The position numbers and the translations under genes are program-made. A stretch of 64,000 bases of DNA from JAXDMK01 sp963765955 (GTDB lineage: Bacteria > Actinomycetota > Acidimicrobiia > Acidimicrobiales > AC-14), in contig CAVXYA010000009.1 in NCBI GenBank assembly GCA_963765955.1, positions 248,001 to 312,000 of the forward strand, written 5' to 3'. Below, one piece after another: positions 30,031 through 38,696 of this stretch (the stretch's first letter is position 1; every line of letters starts with the position of its first letter). Below the pieces are notes generated by a model, which saw only the letters and a list, made by a program, of their open reading frames with translations, was not told where the DNA came from and did not search any database.

Positions 30031-31737
30031 ATGTCGGCGCTGGCCGCCGCCCCGTCGGAGGAGGCGATCGCCGATGTGGCCGTCGACCAGCTCCTGCCCG
30101 CGGTCGGGGCCGACGCGGGCGTGCTGGCCCTGAAGGACGACGATGGTGGCCTCGACGTGCGGCGGGCCGTCGGGTACGGGGACCTCGCCTCCGAGTGGCG
30201 CCGGATCCCGATCGACGCCGGCCTTCCCCTCAGCGAGTCGGCCCGGCTCGGCGAACCGGTCTTCCTGTCGACCGTCGCGGAACGGATCGAGACGTACCCG
30301 GCGTCGGCGACGATCCCCGTGCCCCACGAGGGCCTCGTCGCCCTGCCCCTGGTCGTCGGCGGGCGCTCGCTGGGCGTCCTCGGCCTGAGCTTCACCGAGC
30401 CCCGCCATTTCGATCCGGACGAGCAGGCCCTGCTGGTCACCATCGCCCAGCTGTGCGCCCTCACCATCGACCGCTTCCACCGGGGCGAACGCCTCAGCCG
30501 CCTCCAGACCCTCACCGGCCACCTCTCCCGGGCCTTCACCGTCGACGACGTGGTACGGGTCATCATGGACGAGCCCATCCCCGAGCGGGTCGTGCGCAGC
30601 CGGGGACTGTGGTTGCTCGACCACGACAGCGGCGGCCTGCGATTGGCGTCCCCCAGGCGGGATGGGGGAAAGCCGGATGAGTCCGTCGTCGTCCCCCTCG
30701 ACGCCGACCTTCCGGCGGCCGAGGCGGCCCGCACCGGGGAGGCGGTCTGGGCCCGGGGGCTGGCCGAGCCCGGCACCCGCTTCCCGTCCCTCGCCGGCAG
30801 CGGCAGCCGGAGCGCGGTCGCCATCCCGCTCGCCGCCGAGGACCGGGTGGTGGGCGTCCTCACCCTCGGCTTCGACCACGCCCTGCCCCTGGAGGACGAC
30901 GACCGGCGCTTCCTGGTGGCCCTGGCCGAGCAGGCGGCGGTCGCCCTCGAGCGGGCTCGGCTCTACGACAGCGAACGCCTCTCTCGGCGCCAGGCGGAGG
31001 CCGACCGCCACCGCACCCTCGAGCTGGCCCGGGCCCTGCAGACCAGCCTCCTCCCGCCCCGCCTGCCCGACGTGCCCGGGCTCGACCTGGGCGCCCGCTA
31101 CCACCCGGCCCTGGCCGGACTCGAGGTGGGCGGCGACTTCTACGACGTGTTCGACACCGGTGGCGACTGGGCCGTCGTCGTCGGCGACGTGTGCGGCAAG
31201 GGACCGGAGGCGGCCGCCCTCACCGCCCTGGCCCGCTACACGATCAGGTCGGTGGCCATGGACCTGCGCCACCCGGCCCAGGTGCTGCGCAAGCTCAACG
31301 ACACCCTGCTCCACCACCAGCTCGACGAGCGGTTCTGCACCGTCGCCTACGGACGGGTGGTCCCCACCGTGGGGGGAGTGCGGGTCGCTGTGTGCCGGGG
31401 CGGCCACCCGCCGCCCCTCCTGCTGCGGTCCACGGGCGAGATCGAAGCCATAGGCGCCGACGGCGGCCTCATCGGCGTCTTCCCGGAGATCCGCCTGTGG
31501 GAGGAGACGGCCCAGCTCCACCCGGGCGACAGCCTCGTCTTCTACACCGACGGCGTCACCGAGGCGCAACGGGACGGCGAGCAGTTCGGCGACAAGCGCA
31601 TGGAGGACGTGCTGCGCTCGTGGGCGGGGATGACGGCGGCCGAGGTAGCCGAGAACCTCGAGGCGGCGGTCATCGACTTCGGTGGCCCCGAGCCCCGGGA
31701 CGACGTGGCCATCCTCGTCCTCCACGTCCCAGTCTGA
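30031..31737 (+). CDS. GAF-domain PP2C (RsbU-type) serine phosphatase
   Basis: About 568 residues from ATG 30031. The frame is open further upstream and the helix LLDELRKLQVI probably belongs to the protein, so the true start may be near 29995 at a non-ATG codon. Two GAF domains (about residues 5-150 and 165-305) precede a SpoIIE/RsbU-type PP2C domain with GGDFYDVF, VGDVCGKGPEAA, CRGGHPPPLLL and FYTDGVTEAQ, the metal-binding aspartates of the family. It probably dephosphorylates an anti-anti-sigma factor in response to small molecules. It converges on the KaiC-like gene, 16 bases apart. Confidence 0.88.
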   Translation: MSALAAAPSEEAIADVAVDQLLPAVGADAGVLALKDDDGGLDVRRAVGYGDLASEWRRIPIDAGLPLSESARLGEPVFLSTVAERIETYPASATIPVPHEGLVALPLVVGGRSLGVLGLSFTEPRHFDPDEQALLVTIAQLCALTIDRFHRGERLSRLQTLTGHLSRAFTVDDVVRVIMDEPIPERVVRSRGLWLLDHDSGGLRLASPRRDGGKPDESVVVPLDADLPAAEAARTGEAVWARGLAEPGTRFPSLAGSGSRSAVAIPLAAEDRVVGVLTLGFDHALPLEDDDRRFLVALAEQAAVALERARLYDSERLSRRQAEADRHRTLELARALQTSLLPPRLPDVPGLDLGARYHPALAGLEVGGDFYDVFDTGGDWAVVVGDVCGKGPEAAALTALARYTIRSVAMDLRHPAQVLRKLNDTLLHHQLDERFCTVAYGRVVPTVGGVRVAVCRGGHPPPLLLRSTGEIEAIGADGGLIGVFPEIRLWEETAQLHPGDSLVFYTDGVTEAQRDGEQFGDKRMEDVLRSWAGMTAAEVAENLEAAVIDFGGPEPRDDVAILVLHVPV

Positions 31738-31753
31738 GGCGCCGTTGGGCGAA

Positions 31754-33148
31754 TCAGTCGGTGTCGACGCCCTCGTCGAAGGTGTCGCCGACCACGATCC
31801 CGGCCGGGGTGATCACGTACTCCCTGATCTCCGGCTCGTGGAGGCTGGCCCGGGTCTTCAGGACGGTGAGGGCCCGTTTCACCCGCGACCGACTGCGCAG
31901 GAACTGCAGGAGGATCACGTTGTCGGACATGTTGGAGATCCCTGACTCCGACAGCCGCGACAGGTGGAACAGGTCGGGGACCTCCATGGTCATCAGGACG
32001 CTGATCCCGCGGCGGGAGCACCGCTGGGTGAGCGAGTAGATGTACTCCCGGAGACGGACCATGTCGGGCGAGGCAAAGGCCAGGTCGCCCAGGCTGTCGA
32101 TGACCAGCCGGGTCACGTTCTGCGACTCGACCGCCTCCAGCACCGCGTAGACCCACTCGTCGACGTAGAGGTCGACGGTCGAGCGGTACAGCAACGACAC
32201 GTTGGGATCCTCGAGCGACCAGCCGAACCCGCCGGCCGTGCGCTGCAGCTGGCTGGGGTTCTCCTGCAGGTTGGCGATCAGGCCTTTCTCGCCCCGGGCG
32301 GCGCCCCCGAAGATGAAGCTCAGCCCCATCACCGTCTTGCCCGACCCCGAGGGCCCCGCCACCAGGGTGCAGGCGCCGGGCCAGTAGCCGTCGCCCAGCA
32401 TGGTGTCGAGGGCGGGGATGCCGGACGAGATGCGCTCGTCGGACAGGTCGTAGTCGGTGGCGTCGCCGATGTCGGCCAGCCGGGGGAAGACGTCGATGCC
32501 CTTCTCCGACAGGCGGTAGGAGTGGCGGCCGGACAGGAAGCCGCTGCCCCGCAGCTTGAGCACCTGGAGCACCCGGGACTCCCGCTCGTTGACCATCGTC
32601 GACGACAGCTGGATGATGGCGTCGGCCACCGCGAACTCGGGTTCCCGGGCGATGTCGTCGGGCCCGTACTCCCCCACCCAGAACGACGACGCCCCCGAGG
32701 CCGAGAGACGGGCTGCGAAGTCGTGAAGGAACCAGCGGAAGTCACCCGGCTCCCGGGCGAAGGCGTGGAGCGCCTTGAAGCTGTCGATGACGATGATGGC
32801 CGGGGAGTGCTCGGCGATCAGCGACTGCAGGCGGTCGACGAAGGCGGGCAGGCCCCGCTCGTCGAGCAGCCCGCCCAGGTCCTCGTAGAACACCGCCTGG
32901 CCCACCATCGTGTCGTCGTAGAACGACAGGCTGCGGGCGTAGCGCAGGATCTTGTCCATCGGCTCGGAGACGGTGGACACGTAGAGGGCGGGCGCCTCGG
33001 GAATGGCGTTGGAGAAGACGAACTGCTGGGCCAGGAGGGTCTTGCCAGTGCCCGGCGCGCCCGTGATGAGGGTCAGGGCGCCAGCCGAGAGACCACCACC
33101 CAGGACGAGGTCGAGCCGGGGATGGCCGCTCTTCAGTCTCGAGGTCAC
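31754..33148 (-). CDS. double KaiC-like RecA-fold ATPase
   Basis: A 464-residue protein with two RecA/KaiC domains. Walker A motifs are GAPGTGKT (about residue 31) and GPSGSGKT (about 272); Walker B strands are IIVIDS and LVIDSL. GTG 33148 is the start. KaiC homologues outside cyanobacteria act as signalling ATPases, often with histidine kinases or phosphatases, and the convergent GAF-PP2C gene is suggestive. I see no KaiA or KaiB gene. Whether the second domain retains autophosphorylation sites cannot be judged by eye. Confidence 0.88.
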   Translation of the reverse strand: MTSRLKSGHPRLDLVLGGGLSAGALTLITGAPGTGKTLLAQQFVFSNAIPEAPALYVSTVSEPMDKILRYARSLSFYDDTMVGQAVFYEDLGGLLDERGLPAFVDRLQSLIAEHSPAIIVIDSFKALHAFAREPGDFRWFLHDFAARLSASGASSFWVGEYGPDDIAREPEFAVADAIIQLSSTMVNERESRVLQVLKLRGSGFLSGRHSYRLSEKGIDVFPRLADIGDATDYDLSDERISSGIPALDTMLGDGYWPGACTLVAGPSGSGKTVMGLSFIFGGAARGEKGLIANLQENPSQLQRTAGGFGWSLEDPNVSLLYRSTVDLYVDEWVYAVLEAVESQNVTRLVIDSLGDLAFASPDMVRLREYIYSLTQRCSRRGISVLMTMEVPDLFHLSRLSESGISNMSDNVILLQFLRSRSRVKRALTVLKTRASLHEPEIREYVITPAGIVVGDTFDEGVDTD

Positions 33149-33205
33149 GACCGTCCCGTCGCCATAAGGGTGTCGGCAATGTAGGCGCGCCGGCTGCCGC
33201 CCCGC

Positions 33206-33854
33206 TCACGCCCGCCGGTGGGTGAGGCGGGCGGCCACGTCGGCCAACGACGTGGTCACCTGGTACCCGTCCCGCAGCAGCCACTCGCGGTTGCGGCGCT
33301 GCAGGTCGCTGCCGTCCCACCGGTTGAGCACGACGAGCACCGGTGCGCAGCCGGTGAGGAGCACGTCGACCGACAGCCGGACGGCGTTGATCGCTCCGAT
33401 ACCCGGCCTCGGCCACGAGCACGACGACGTCGGGGGACAGGGCGGTGCAGAGGTCGACGCTGTCGCCGTCGGCCGCGATCGGCGACCTCGGCCCGCCGGT
33501 CGTCTCCACCATCCCCACGACGGTGTCGGGCGGCCAGGCCAGCTCCAACACCAGGTCGTCGACGCTGAAGGCGGGCCGGCCCAGCACCGCCGCCGCCATC
33601 GGCGGGGTGAGGGGGGCCTCGTACCAGCGGTGCGGAGGGCACACGTCCTCCGGCCGCTCGCCGGCGGCGGCGGCCAGCACGTGGGCGTCGGTGGAGGTGG
33701 CGTCCTCCGGGGCGAACGACTGCACCGGCTTGCGGGCCACCGCCCGGGCCCCGTCGCGGGCAAGCTCCTCGAGGACCCCGGCCGTGATCCAGGTCTTGCC
33801 CACACCGGCGGCGGTGCCGAGCACGATCACCAGCCGCTCAGGACGCCAGGGCAC
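33206..33854 (-). CDS. bioD: dethiobiotin synthetase, one surplus base
   Basis: ATP-dependent enzyme of biotin synthesis. From GTG 33854 the N-terminus VIVLGTAAGVGKTW holds the P-loop and RKPVQSFAP the substrate region; DVVVLVAEAG and VLNRWDG follow. The frame changes near 33403; dropping one base in GCCGGGTATCGG restores AEAGIGAINAVRLSVDVL. It is a lone gene here, not in a bio operon. Confidence 0.85.
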
Positions 33855-33988
33855 CCGCGGCCTCGATGTCCTCGGGGTGAGCGGAGGGCGGCACGCCGCA
33901 ATGGTCGCACCGCAGAACCCGTCGGCGCGTTGCGATCGCGTCCGACCTGGTGGTGGGGTCCCGTTTCGACCCAGAACGGCGGGCCCTC

Positions 33989-33996
33989 GGTATCAT
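33989..33996 (+). promoter_or_regulatory. hrcA promoter -10 motif
   Basis: GGTATCAT, with TATCAT as the -10, lies ten bases before the hrcA ATG, the same distance as GGTACGAT before leuS. I looked for a CIRCE inverted repeat (TTAGCACTC...GAGTGCTAA) here and found none. Confidence 0.5.
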
Positions 33997-34006
33997 CGCT
34001 GGCAGC

Positions 34007-35014
34007 ATGCTCGACGATCGCAAGGCCGCCATCCTCCGGGCCGTGGTCCAGGAGTACATCCACACCGCCCAGCCGGTGGGCTCCGCCCACCTGGCCCGCA
34101 CCCGCAACCTGGGCGTGTCGTCGGCCACCGTCCGCAACGAGATGGCGGCCCTGGAGCGGGAGGGTTTCCTCGCCCACCCCCACACCAGCGCCGGGCGCAT
34201 CCCCACCGACAAGGGCTACCGGTTCTTCGTCGACAGCATCAGCGCCCCCCAGGGATCGCTCGAGCCGGTGCAGAAGCAGCAGGTCCACACCTTCTTCGCC
34301 CGGGCCCACGGCCAGCTGGAGGAGATGCTGCACGACACCAGCTGCCTGCTCTCGAGCCTCACCCACTACGCGGCCATGGTGGTGGCGCCCCACCACGAGG
34401 ACGCCACCGTGCGCTCGGTGCAGATCGTCCGGCTGGCGCCGCGGGTGGCCCTGGCCGTCGCCGTCCTGTCCACCGGGGCCATCGAGAAGGCCACCCTCGA
34501 GATCGACCCGGAGGTGGGCGACGGTCACCTGGCCGCGGCCAACGCCCATCTCAACGGCCACCTGGTGGGCTTCCCGGTCACCGACGACCGGGCCATCCCC
34601 GCCACCGGCGACGAGACCACCGACGGCCTGGCCGCGGCCACCCGTGCCGGCCTGGTCGACCACCACCGCCGGGAGGCGGAGCAGGTCTTCGTCGACGGGG
34701 CCTCGCACATGGCCGCCACCTTCGAGGCGGTGGCCACCGTCCGCCAGGTGCTCACCATCCTCGAGCAGCAGTACGTGGTGGTGAGCCTCCTGCGGGAGGC
34801 CCTCCTCGACGACCGGCTCAACGTCCTCATCGGCACCGAGCACCGGGTGGAGTCGCTCACCGAGTGCTCGCTCATCGTCGCCCCCTACGAGGTCGACGGC
34901 GGCCGGGCGGGCACGATCGGCGTGCTCGGCCCCACCCGCATGAATTACCCCCAGGCCATGGCCGCGGTGGCAGCCGTCAGCCAGCGCCTGGGCCGGGCCC
35001 TCAGCGAGAGCTGA
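34007..35014 (+). CDS. hrcA: heat-inducible transcription repressor HrcA
   Basis: A 335-residue repressor of chaperone genes. A winged-helix N-terminus (MLDDRKAAILRAVVQEYIHT, then SSATVRNEMAALE and SAGRIPTDKGYRFFV) is followed by a GAF-like dimerisation region. dnaJ follows ten bases after the stop, the classical hrcA-dnaJ pair. ATG 34007 matches the family start. Confidence 0.94.
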   Translation: MLDDRKAAILRAVVQEYIHTAQPVGSAHLARTRNLGVSSATVRNEMAALEREGFLAHPHTSAGRIPTDKGYRFFVDSISAPQGSLEPVQKQQVHTFFARAHGQLEEMLHDTSCLLSSLTHYAAMVVAPHHEDATVRSVQIVRLAPRVALAVAVLSTGAIEKATLEIDPEVGDGHLAAANAHLNGHLVGFPVTDDRAIPATGDETTDGLAAATRAGLVDHHRREAEQVFVDGASHMAATFEAVATVRQVLTILEQQYVVVSLLREALLDDRLNVLIGTEHRVESLTECSLIVAPYEVDGGRAGTIGVLGPTRMNYPQAMAAVAAVSQRLGRALSES

Positions 35015-35024
35015 CCGGATCCCC

Positions 35025-36170
35025 GTGGCCGCACTTCCCGAGGACTTCTACGAGCTGCTGGGCGTCAGCCGGACCGCGACCGAGGACGAGCTCAAGAAGG
35101 CGTACCGGGCCCGGGCCCGCGAGCTGCACCCCGACTCCAACCCCGGCGATCCCGAGGCCGAGAACCGCTTCAAGCTGGTCACCGTCGCCTACGAGACCCT
35201 CCGTGACCCCGAGCGCCGTCGTCGCTACGACACCTTTGGGCCCGAGGGCCTTCGGGGGACGGGCGGGCCCGGCGGGGCCGGCGGCTTCGACGACATCTTC
35301 GGCGCCAACCTGAGTGACATCTTCCAGTCGTTCTTCGGCGGCGGCTCGCCCTTCGGGGGCGGCGGCCGCCAGTCGGGGCCGCCGCGGGGCAACGACCTGG
35401 AGACGGCGATCCAGCTCGAGTTCCGGGAGGCCGTGTTCGGCGTGTCCCACGAGGTCAGGATGCGGGTGCCGGTGACGTGCGAGACATGCTCGGGCAGCGG
35501 CGCCCGCCCCGGCACGGCCCCCATCACCTGCTCCCAGTGCGGCGGCTCGGGCGAGGTCCGGCGCACCCGGCAGTCGATCCTCGGCCAGATGATCACGTCC
35601 AGCCCCTGCCCCCGGTGCGGCGGCGTGGGGGAGATGGTGGCGTCCCCGTGCCCCGACTGCCGGGGCGAGGGCCGGCGCACCGAGGAGCGCACCTACACCG
35701 TCGACGTGCCCGCGGGGGTCGACGACGGGAGCACCCTCAAGGTCACCGGGCGAGGGGCGGCCGGTCCCCGGGGCGGGCCTGCGGGCGACCTCTACGTCCA
35801 CCTGCGGGTCCGGCCCGACGAGCGCTTCGTCCGCCAGGGCAACGACCTGGTCCACGTCCTCCACGTGCCCATGGTGCAGGCCGCCCTGGGCGCGGTCATC
35901 CACTACGAGACCCTCGACGGCACCGAGGACCTGGTCATCCCCAAGGGCACCCAGACGGGCCGGGTGTTCCGCCTGCGGGGGCGGGGGGTGCCCCGGGTGG
36001 GCGGGGGCGGCAGCCGGGGCGACCTGCTGGTGCAGGTGGCGGTCGAGACCCCGGCCGAGCTGTCCAAGGAGCAGGAGGAGCTGCTGCGCCTGCTGGCGAC
36101 GGCCCGGGGCGAGGACGTGGCCCCGCCCGACACCGGCTTCCTGGCCCGGGTCCGCTCGGCCTTCAAGTAG
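35025..36170 (+). CDS. dnaJ: chaperone protein DnaJ
   Basis: A 381-residue type I J-protein. The J domain has YELLGVSRTAT and the HPD tripeptide. A G/F-rich region follows, then four zinc-finger repeats (CETCSGSG, CSQCGGSG, CPRCGGVG, CPDCRGEG), then the C-terminal substrate-binding domains. GTG 35025 is the start. It is coupled to hrcA and followed by rsmE, a common actinobacterial order. Confidence 0.95.
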   Translation: MAALPEDFYELLGVSRTATEDELKKAYRARARELHPDSNPGDPEAENRFKLVTVAYETLRDPERRRRYDTFGPEGLRGTGGPGGAGGFDDIFGANLSDIFQSFFGGGSPFGGGGRQSGPPRGNDLETAIQLEFREAVFGVSHEVRMRVPVTCETCSGSGARPGTAPITCSQCGGSGEVRRTRQSILGQMITSSPCPRCGGVGEMVASPCPDCRGEGRRTEERTYTVDVPAGVDDGSTLKVTGRGAAGPRGGPAGDLYVHLRVRPDERFVRQGNDLVHVLHVPMVQAALGAVIHYETLDGTEDLVIPKGTQTGRVFRLRGRGVPRVGGGGSRGDLLVQVAVETPAELSKEQEELLRLLATARGEDVAPPDTGFLARVRSAFK

Positions 36171-36184
36171 GGCTCGGCCCGGGC

Positions 36185-36907
36185 GTGGCCGGCCGTCCGG
36201 CGGTGGGCGCCACCGAGGCCAAGGCCCACGTCTTCGTGGCCGACCTGGCCTCGCCCGTGCTCGATCCGGGCGACCGGCACCACCTGGAGCGGGTGTTGCG
36301 GCTGCGGGCGGGCGAGCTCGTCACCGCCTCCGACGGGGCCGGTCGGTGGGTGGCGTGCCGGTTCGCCACCGGTGGCCGTGAGGGGCCGGGCCTGGAGGTC
36401 GACGGCGAGGTGGTGGTGGAGCCGGCCGCCGACCCGCCGATCACCGTGGCCTTCGCCCCGACCAAGGGCGACCGTCCCGAGTGGGCGGTGCAGAAGCTCA
36501 CCGAGCTGGGGGTCGACCGCATCGTCCCCCTGCTGGCGGCCCGGTCGGTGGTGCGCTGGACGGGCGACCGGGCGGCGGGGCCCGTCGAGCGGCTGCGGCG
36601 GGTGGCCCGGGAGGCGGCCATGCAGAGCCGACGGGCGTGGCTGCCGGTGGTGGAGCAGCCGACGACGTTCGCCGAGGCGGCCGGGCGGCCGGGCGCGGCC
36701 CTGGCCGTGCCCGGGGGACAGCCGCCGTCGCTCGGGCGCACGGTGGTGCTGGTCGGGCCGGAGGGCGGCTGGGATGCCGGCGAGCTCGGCGCCGGCCTGC
36801 CCACGATGGGCCTGGGGCCCAACGTGCTGCGCACGGAGACGGCGGCGGTGGCCGCAGCCACGCTGCTGGCCGCGCTGCGCAGTGGGCTGCTGTCCCCTCA
36901 CGATTGA
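36185..36907 (+). CDS. rsmE: 16S rRNA m3U1498 methyltransferase RsmE
   Basis: A 240-residue SPOUT-type methyltransferase. HHLERVLRLRAGE belongs to the N-terminal PUA-like part. VQKLTELGVDRIVPLLAARS, AREAAMQSRRAWLPVV and VLVGPEGGW, with LGPNVLRTETAAVAA at the knot, are the RsmE signatures. GTG 36185 follows dnaJ by 14 bases. Confidence 0.93.
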   Translation: MAGRPAVGATEAKAHVFVADLASPVLDPGDRHHLERVLRLRAGELVTASDGAGRWVACRFATGGREGPGLEVDGEVVVEPAADPPITVAFAPTKGDRPEWAVQKLTELGVDRIVPLLAARSVVRWTGDRAAGPVERLRRVAREAAMQSRRAWLPVVEQPTTFAEAAGRPGAALAVPGGQPPSLGRTVVLVGPEGGWDAGELGAGLPTMGLGPNVLRTETAAVAAATLLAALRSGLLSPHD

Positions 36908-37026
36908 TCCGGCGGTTTCGCCCACCCGTCACGGTCCGCGAGCCATTGGTCACGGAGCGCGATTGCTTTGGTGACTCAGAGCGAGATAACGTGGCGCAGC
37001 CGGCGACGTGGGGAGGGGGCTCGGTC

Positions 37027-37578
37027 GTGGACGAGGACACCGAGCTGGCTGGACAGGCGCAGACCTACGCCCGGCGCGTCGGCCAGCGCCTGCGGGCCAT
37101 CCGCCGGCAGAAGCGTCTTTCTCTCCAAGAGGTCGAGGCCGCCTCCGAGCAGGAGTTCAAGGCGTCGGTCCTGGGCGCCTACGAGCGGGGCGAGCGGGTC
37201 ATCTCCGTCCCCCGGCTGCACCGCCTGGCCGACTTCTACAGCGTGCCCGTCGACCAGCTGCTGCCCCGGGAGGGGGAGGACTCCCCGGCCGGGTCCGCGG
37301 ACGACAGCGGTGAGGCCTCGGAACGGACCCCGCCGTCCGCGTCGTCCCGCAAGATCACCTTCGACCTGGCCCGCTTCGAGGCGCTCGACCCCGACCCGGA
37401 GCTGGAGATGGTGCACAAGTACCTGGCCAGCATCCAGGTGCTGCGGCAGGACTTCAACGGGCGGGTGCTCACCATCCGCCACGACGACATCCGGGCCATC
37501 GCCGGCCTGTTCGGCACCGACGCCGACGCCCTGGTCCGCCGCCTGGAGGACCTCCAGCTCCGCCGTACCCCCGCCTGA
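37027..37578 (+). CDS. BldD-like XRE-family transcriptional regulator
   Basis: A 183-residue DNA-binding protein. The N-terminal helix-turn-helix (RLRAIRRQKRLSLQEVEAAS ... GAYERGERVISVPRLHRLAD) is followed by an acidic linker and a conserved C-terminal domain (KITFDLARFEAL ... TIRHDDIRAIAGLFG). In streptomycetes BldD is a developmental master regulator that binds cyclic di-GMP; whether this homologue does is unknown. GTG 37027 has GGGAGGGG about eight bases upstream. Confidence 0.82.
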   Translation: MDEDTELAGQAQTYARRVGQRLRAIRRQKRLSLQEVEAASEQEFKASVLGAYERGERVISVPRLHRLADFYSVPVDQLLPREGEDSPAGSADDSGEASERTPPSASSRKITFDLARFEALDPDPELEMVHKYLASIQVLRQDFNGRVLTIRHDDIRAIAGLFGTDADALVRRLEDLQLRRTPA

Positions 37579-37592
37579 CAGGCGCCCCGGAG

Positions 37593-38696
37593 TCAGACGA
37601 GGGCGATCTCGTGGTGGGTGGGCCGGCCGTCGCCCACCAGGCCCGGCGGCGGATCCTCCAGGTAGGCCACGCAGACCCAGATGTCGGTGGGCTGGGCCCA
37701 CAGCCCCTTCAGGGCGACGGCCAGCGGGTCGGCCCCGTCGAGGCCGACGTTGAGGAACGAGAACCCTCGGCGGCGATTGTCGTTGTAGGCCCGGAGGACG
37801 AGCGCCCGCAGCACGCCCGGGTCCTCGGGCGCCACGCAGACCTGCACCGCCGTCAGGTTGCGCAGGGCGCCGCCGGGGGCGGGCAGCCTCGTCCCGCCGA
37901 CCAGAGGACCGAAGGTGTTGAACACCCGCCGCACGGCGGCCAGCTTGCGGGAGTAGCCGGTCACCCGCAGCCGCTTGATGGCCGACTGGTCCCACACGCC
38001 CACGAATCCGGCCAGCTCCCCGTCGGGCCGGCGGGCCAGCAGGTAATCGGAGAGGGCGAGGTCGGGGGCGGCGTCGATCCAGGCGCCGAACGACGCCCCG
38101 TCGTGCACCGTCGCCAGCTGGCGGCCCGGTGCCAACCGGGCCCAGAGGGCGGCCATGTCGGCCAGGTCCTCGGGACCCGCCCGGCGCACGTCGACCCCCG
38201 AGTCCGGCGCTCGGCGGCGTCCCAACAGGGGGATGGTGTGGGTGCGGTAGGTGGCCACCCGATCCACCTCGGGCAGGCCGCGCGGGCCCTTCATCCGCCG
38301 CTCCATCCCCTCGTTGCCGGCCAGGATGGTGAGGAACACCAGGCCGTGGGGCCCGACCGCGGCGACGCACAGGTCGCGGGCCCAGACGCTCAGGGCGTCG
38401 GCCACCCCGCCCCCCCGGTGATCGGGATGGACCTTGAGGTCGCTGACGTACACCCCCGGGGTGGCCTCACCGTTCAGGTACACGTGGCGCTGGGCGACGG
38501 CGATGCACCCGATGGGGGCGCCCTCGGGCCCGTCCACCACGCCGACCCGCCACGTGTCGCCTTCCAGGCGGTTGAGGGCGAAGAAGTCGGGCGCCCGGTC
38601 GACGGCCAGGCCGATGTCGCCCTCCATGGGGCAGGCCACCGACAGGGCCACGAGCGCCTCGTTGTCGCCCGGGGTCGCGTCCCGAACGGTGATCAG
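37593..38696 (-). CDS. GNAT-superfamily acetyltransferase (two GNAT-like domains)
   Basis: About 367 residues. The N-terminal GNAT domain has TVRDATPGDNEALVAL and the acetyl-CoA loop VHPDHRGGGVADALS. A second GNAT-like half follows (VDVRRAGPEDLADMAALW ... YNDNRRRGFSFLNVG). The 5' end is awkward: the family N-terminus begins at a CTG (38696) that overlaps the stop of the preceding gene, and no ATG or GTG fits. The overlap implies coupling with the aminocarboxypropyltransferase-like gene. Confidence 0.7.
   Translation of the reverse strand: MITVRDATPGDNEALVALSVACPMEGDIGLAVDRAPDFFALNRLEGDTWRVGVVDGPEGAPIGCIAVAQRHVYLNGEATPGVYVSDLKVHPDHRGGGVADALSVWARDLCVAAVGPHGLVFLTILAGNEGMERRMKGPRGLPEVDRVATYRTHTIPLLGRRRAPDSGVDVRRAGPEDLADMAALWARLAPGRQLATVHDGASFGAWIDAAPDLALSDYLLARRPDGELAGFVGVWDQSAIKRLRVTGYSRKLAAVRRVFNTFGPLVGGTRLPAPGGALRNLTAVQVCVAPEDPGVLRALVLRAYNDNRRRGFSFLNVGLDGADPLAVALKGLWAQPTDIWVCVAYLEDPPPGLVGDGRPTHHEIALV

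Noticed and set aside
33855..34006. CIRCE element expected upstream of hrcA
   Set aside because: No TTAGCACTC/GAGTGCTAA inverted repeat could be found in the stretch; only a -10-like TATCAT is seen.
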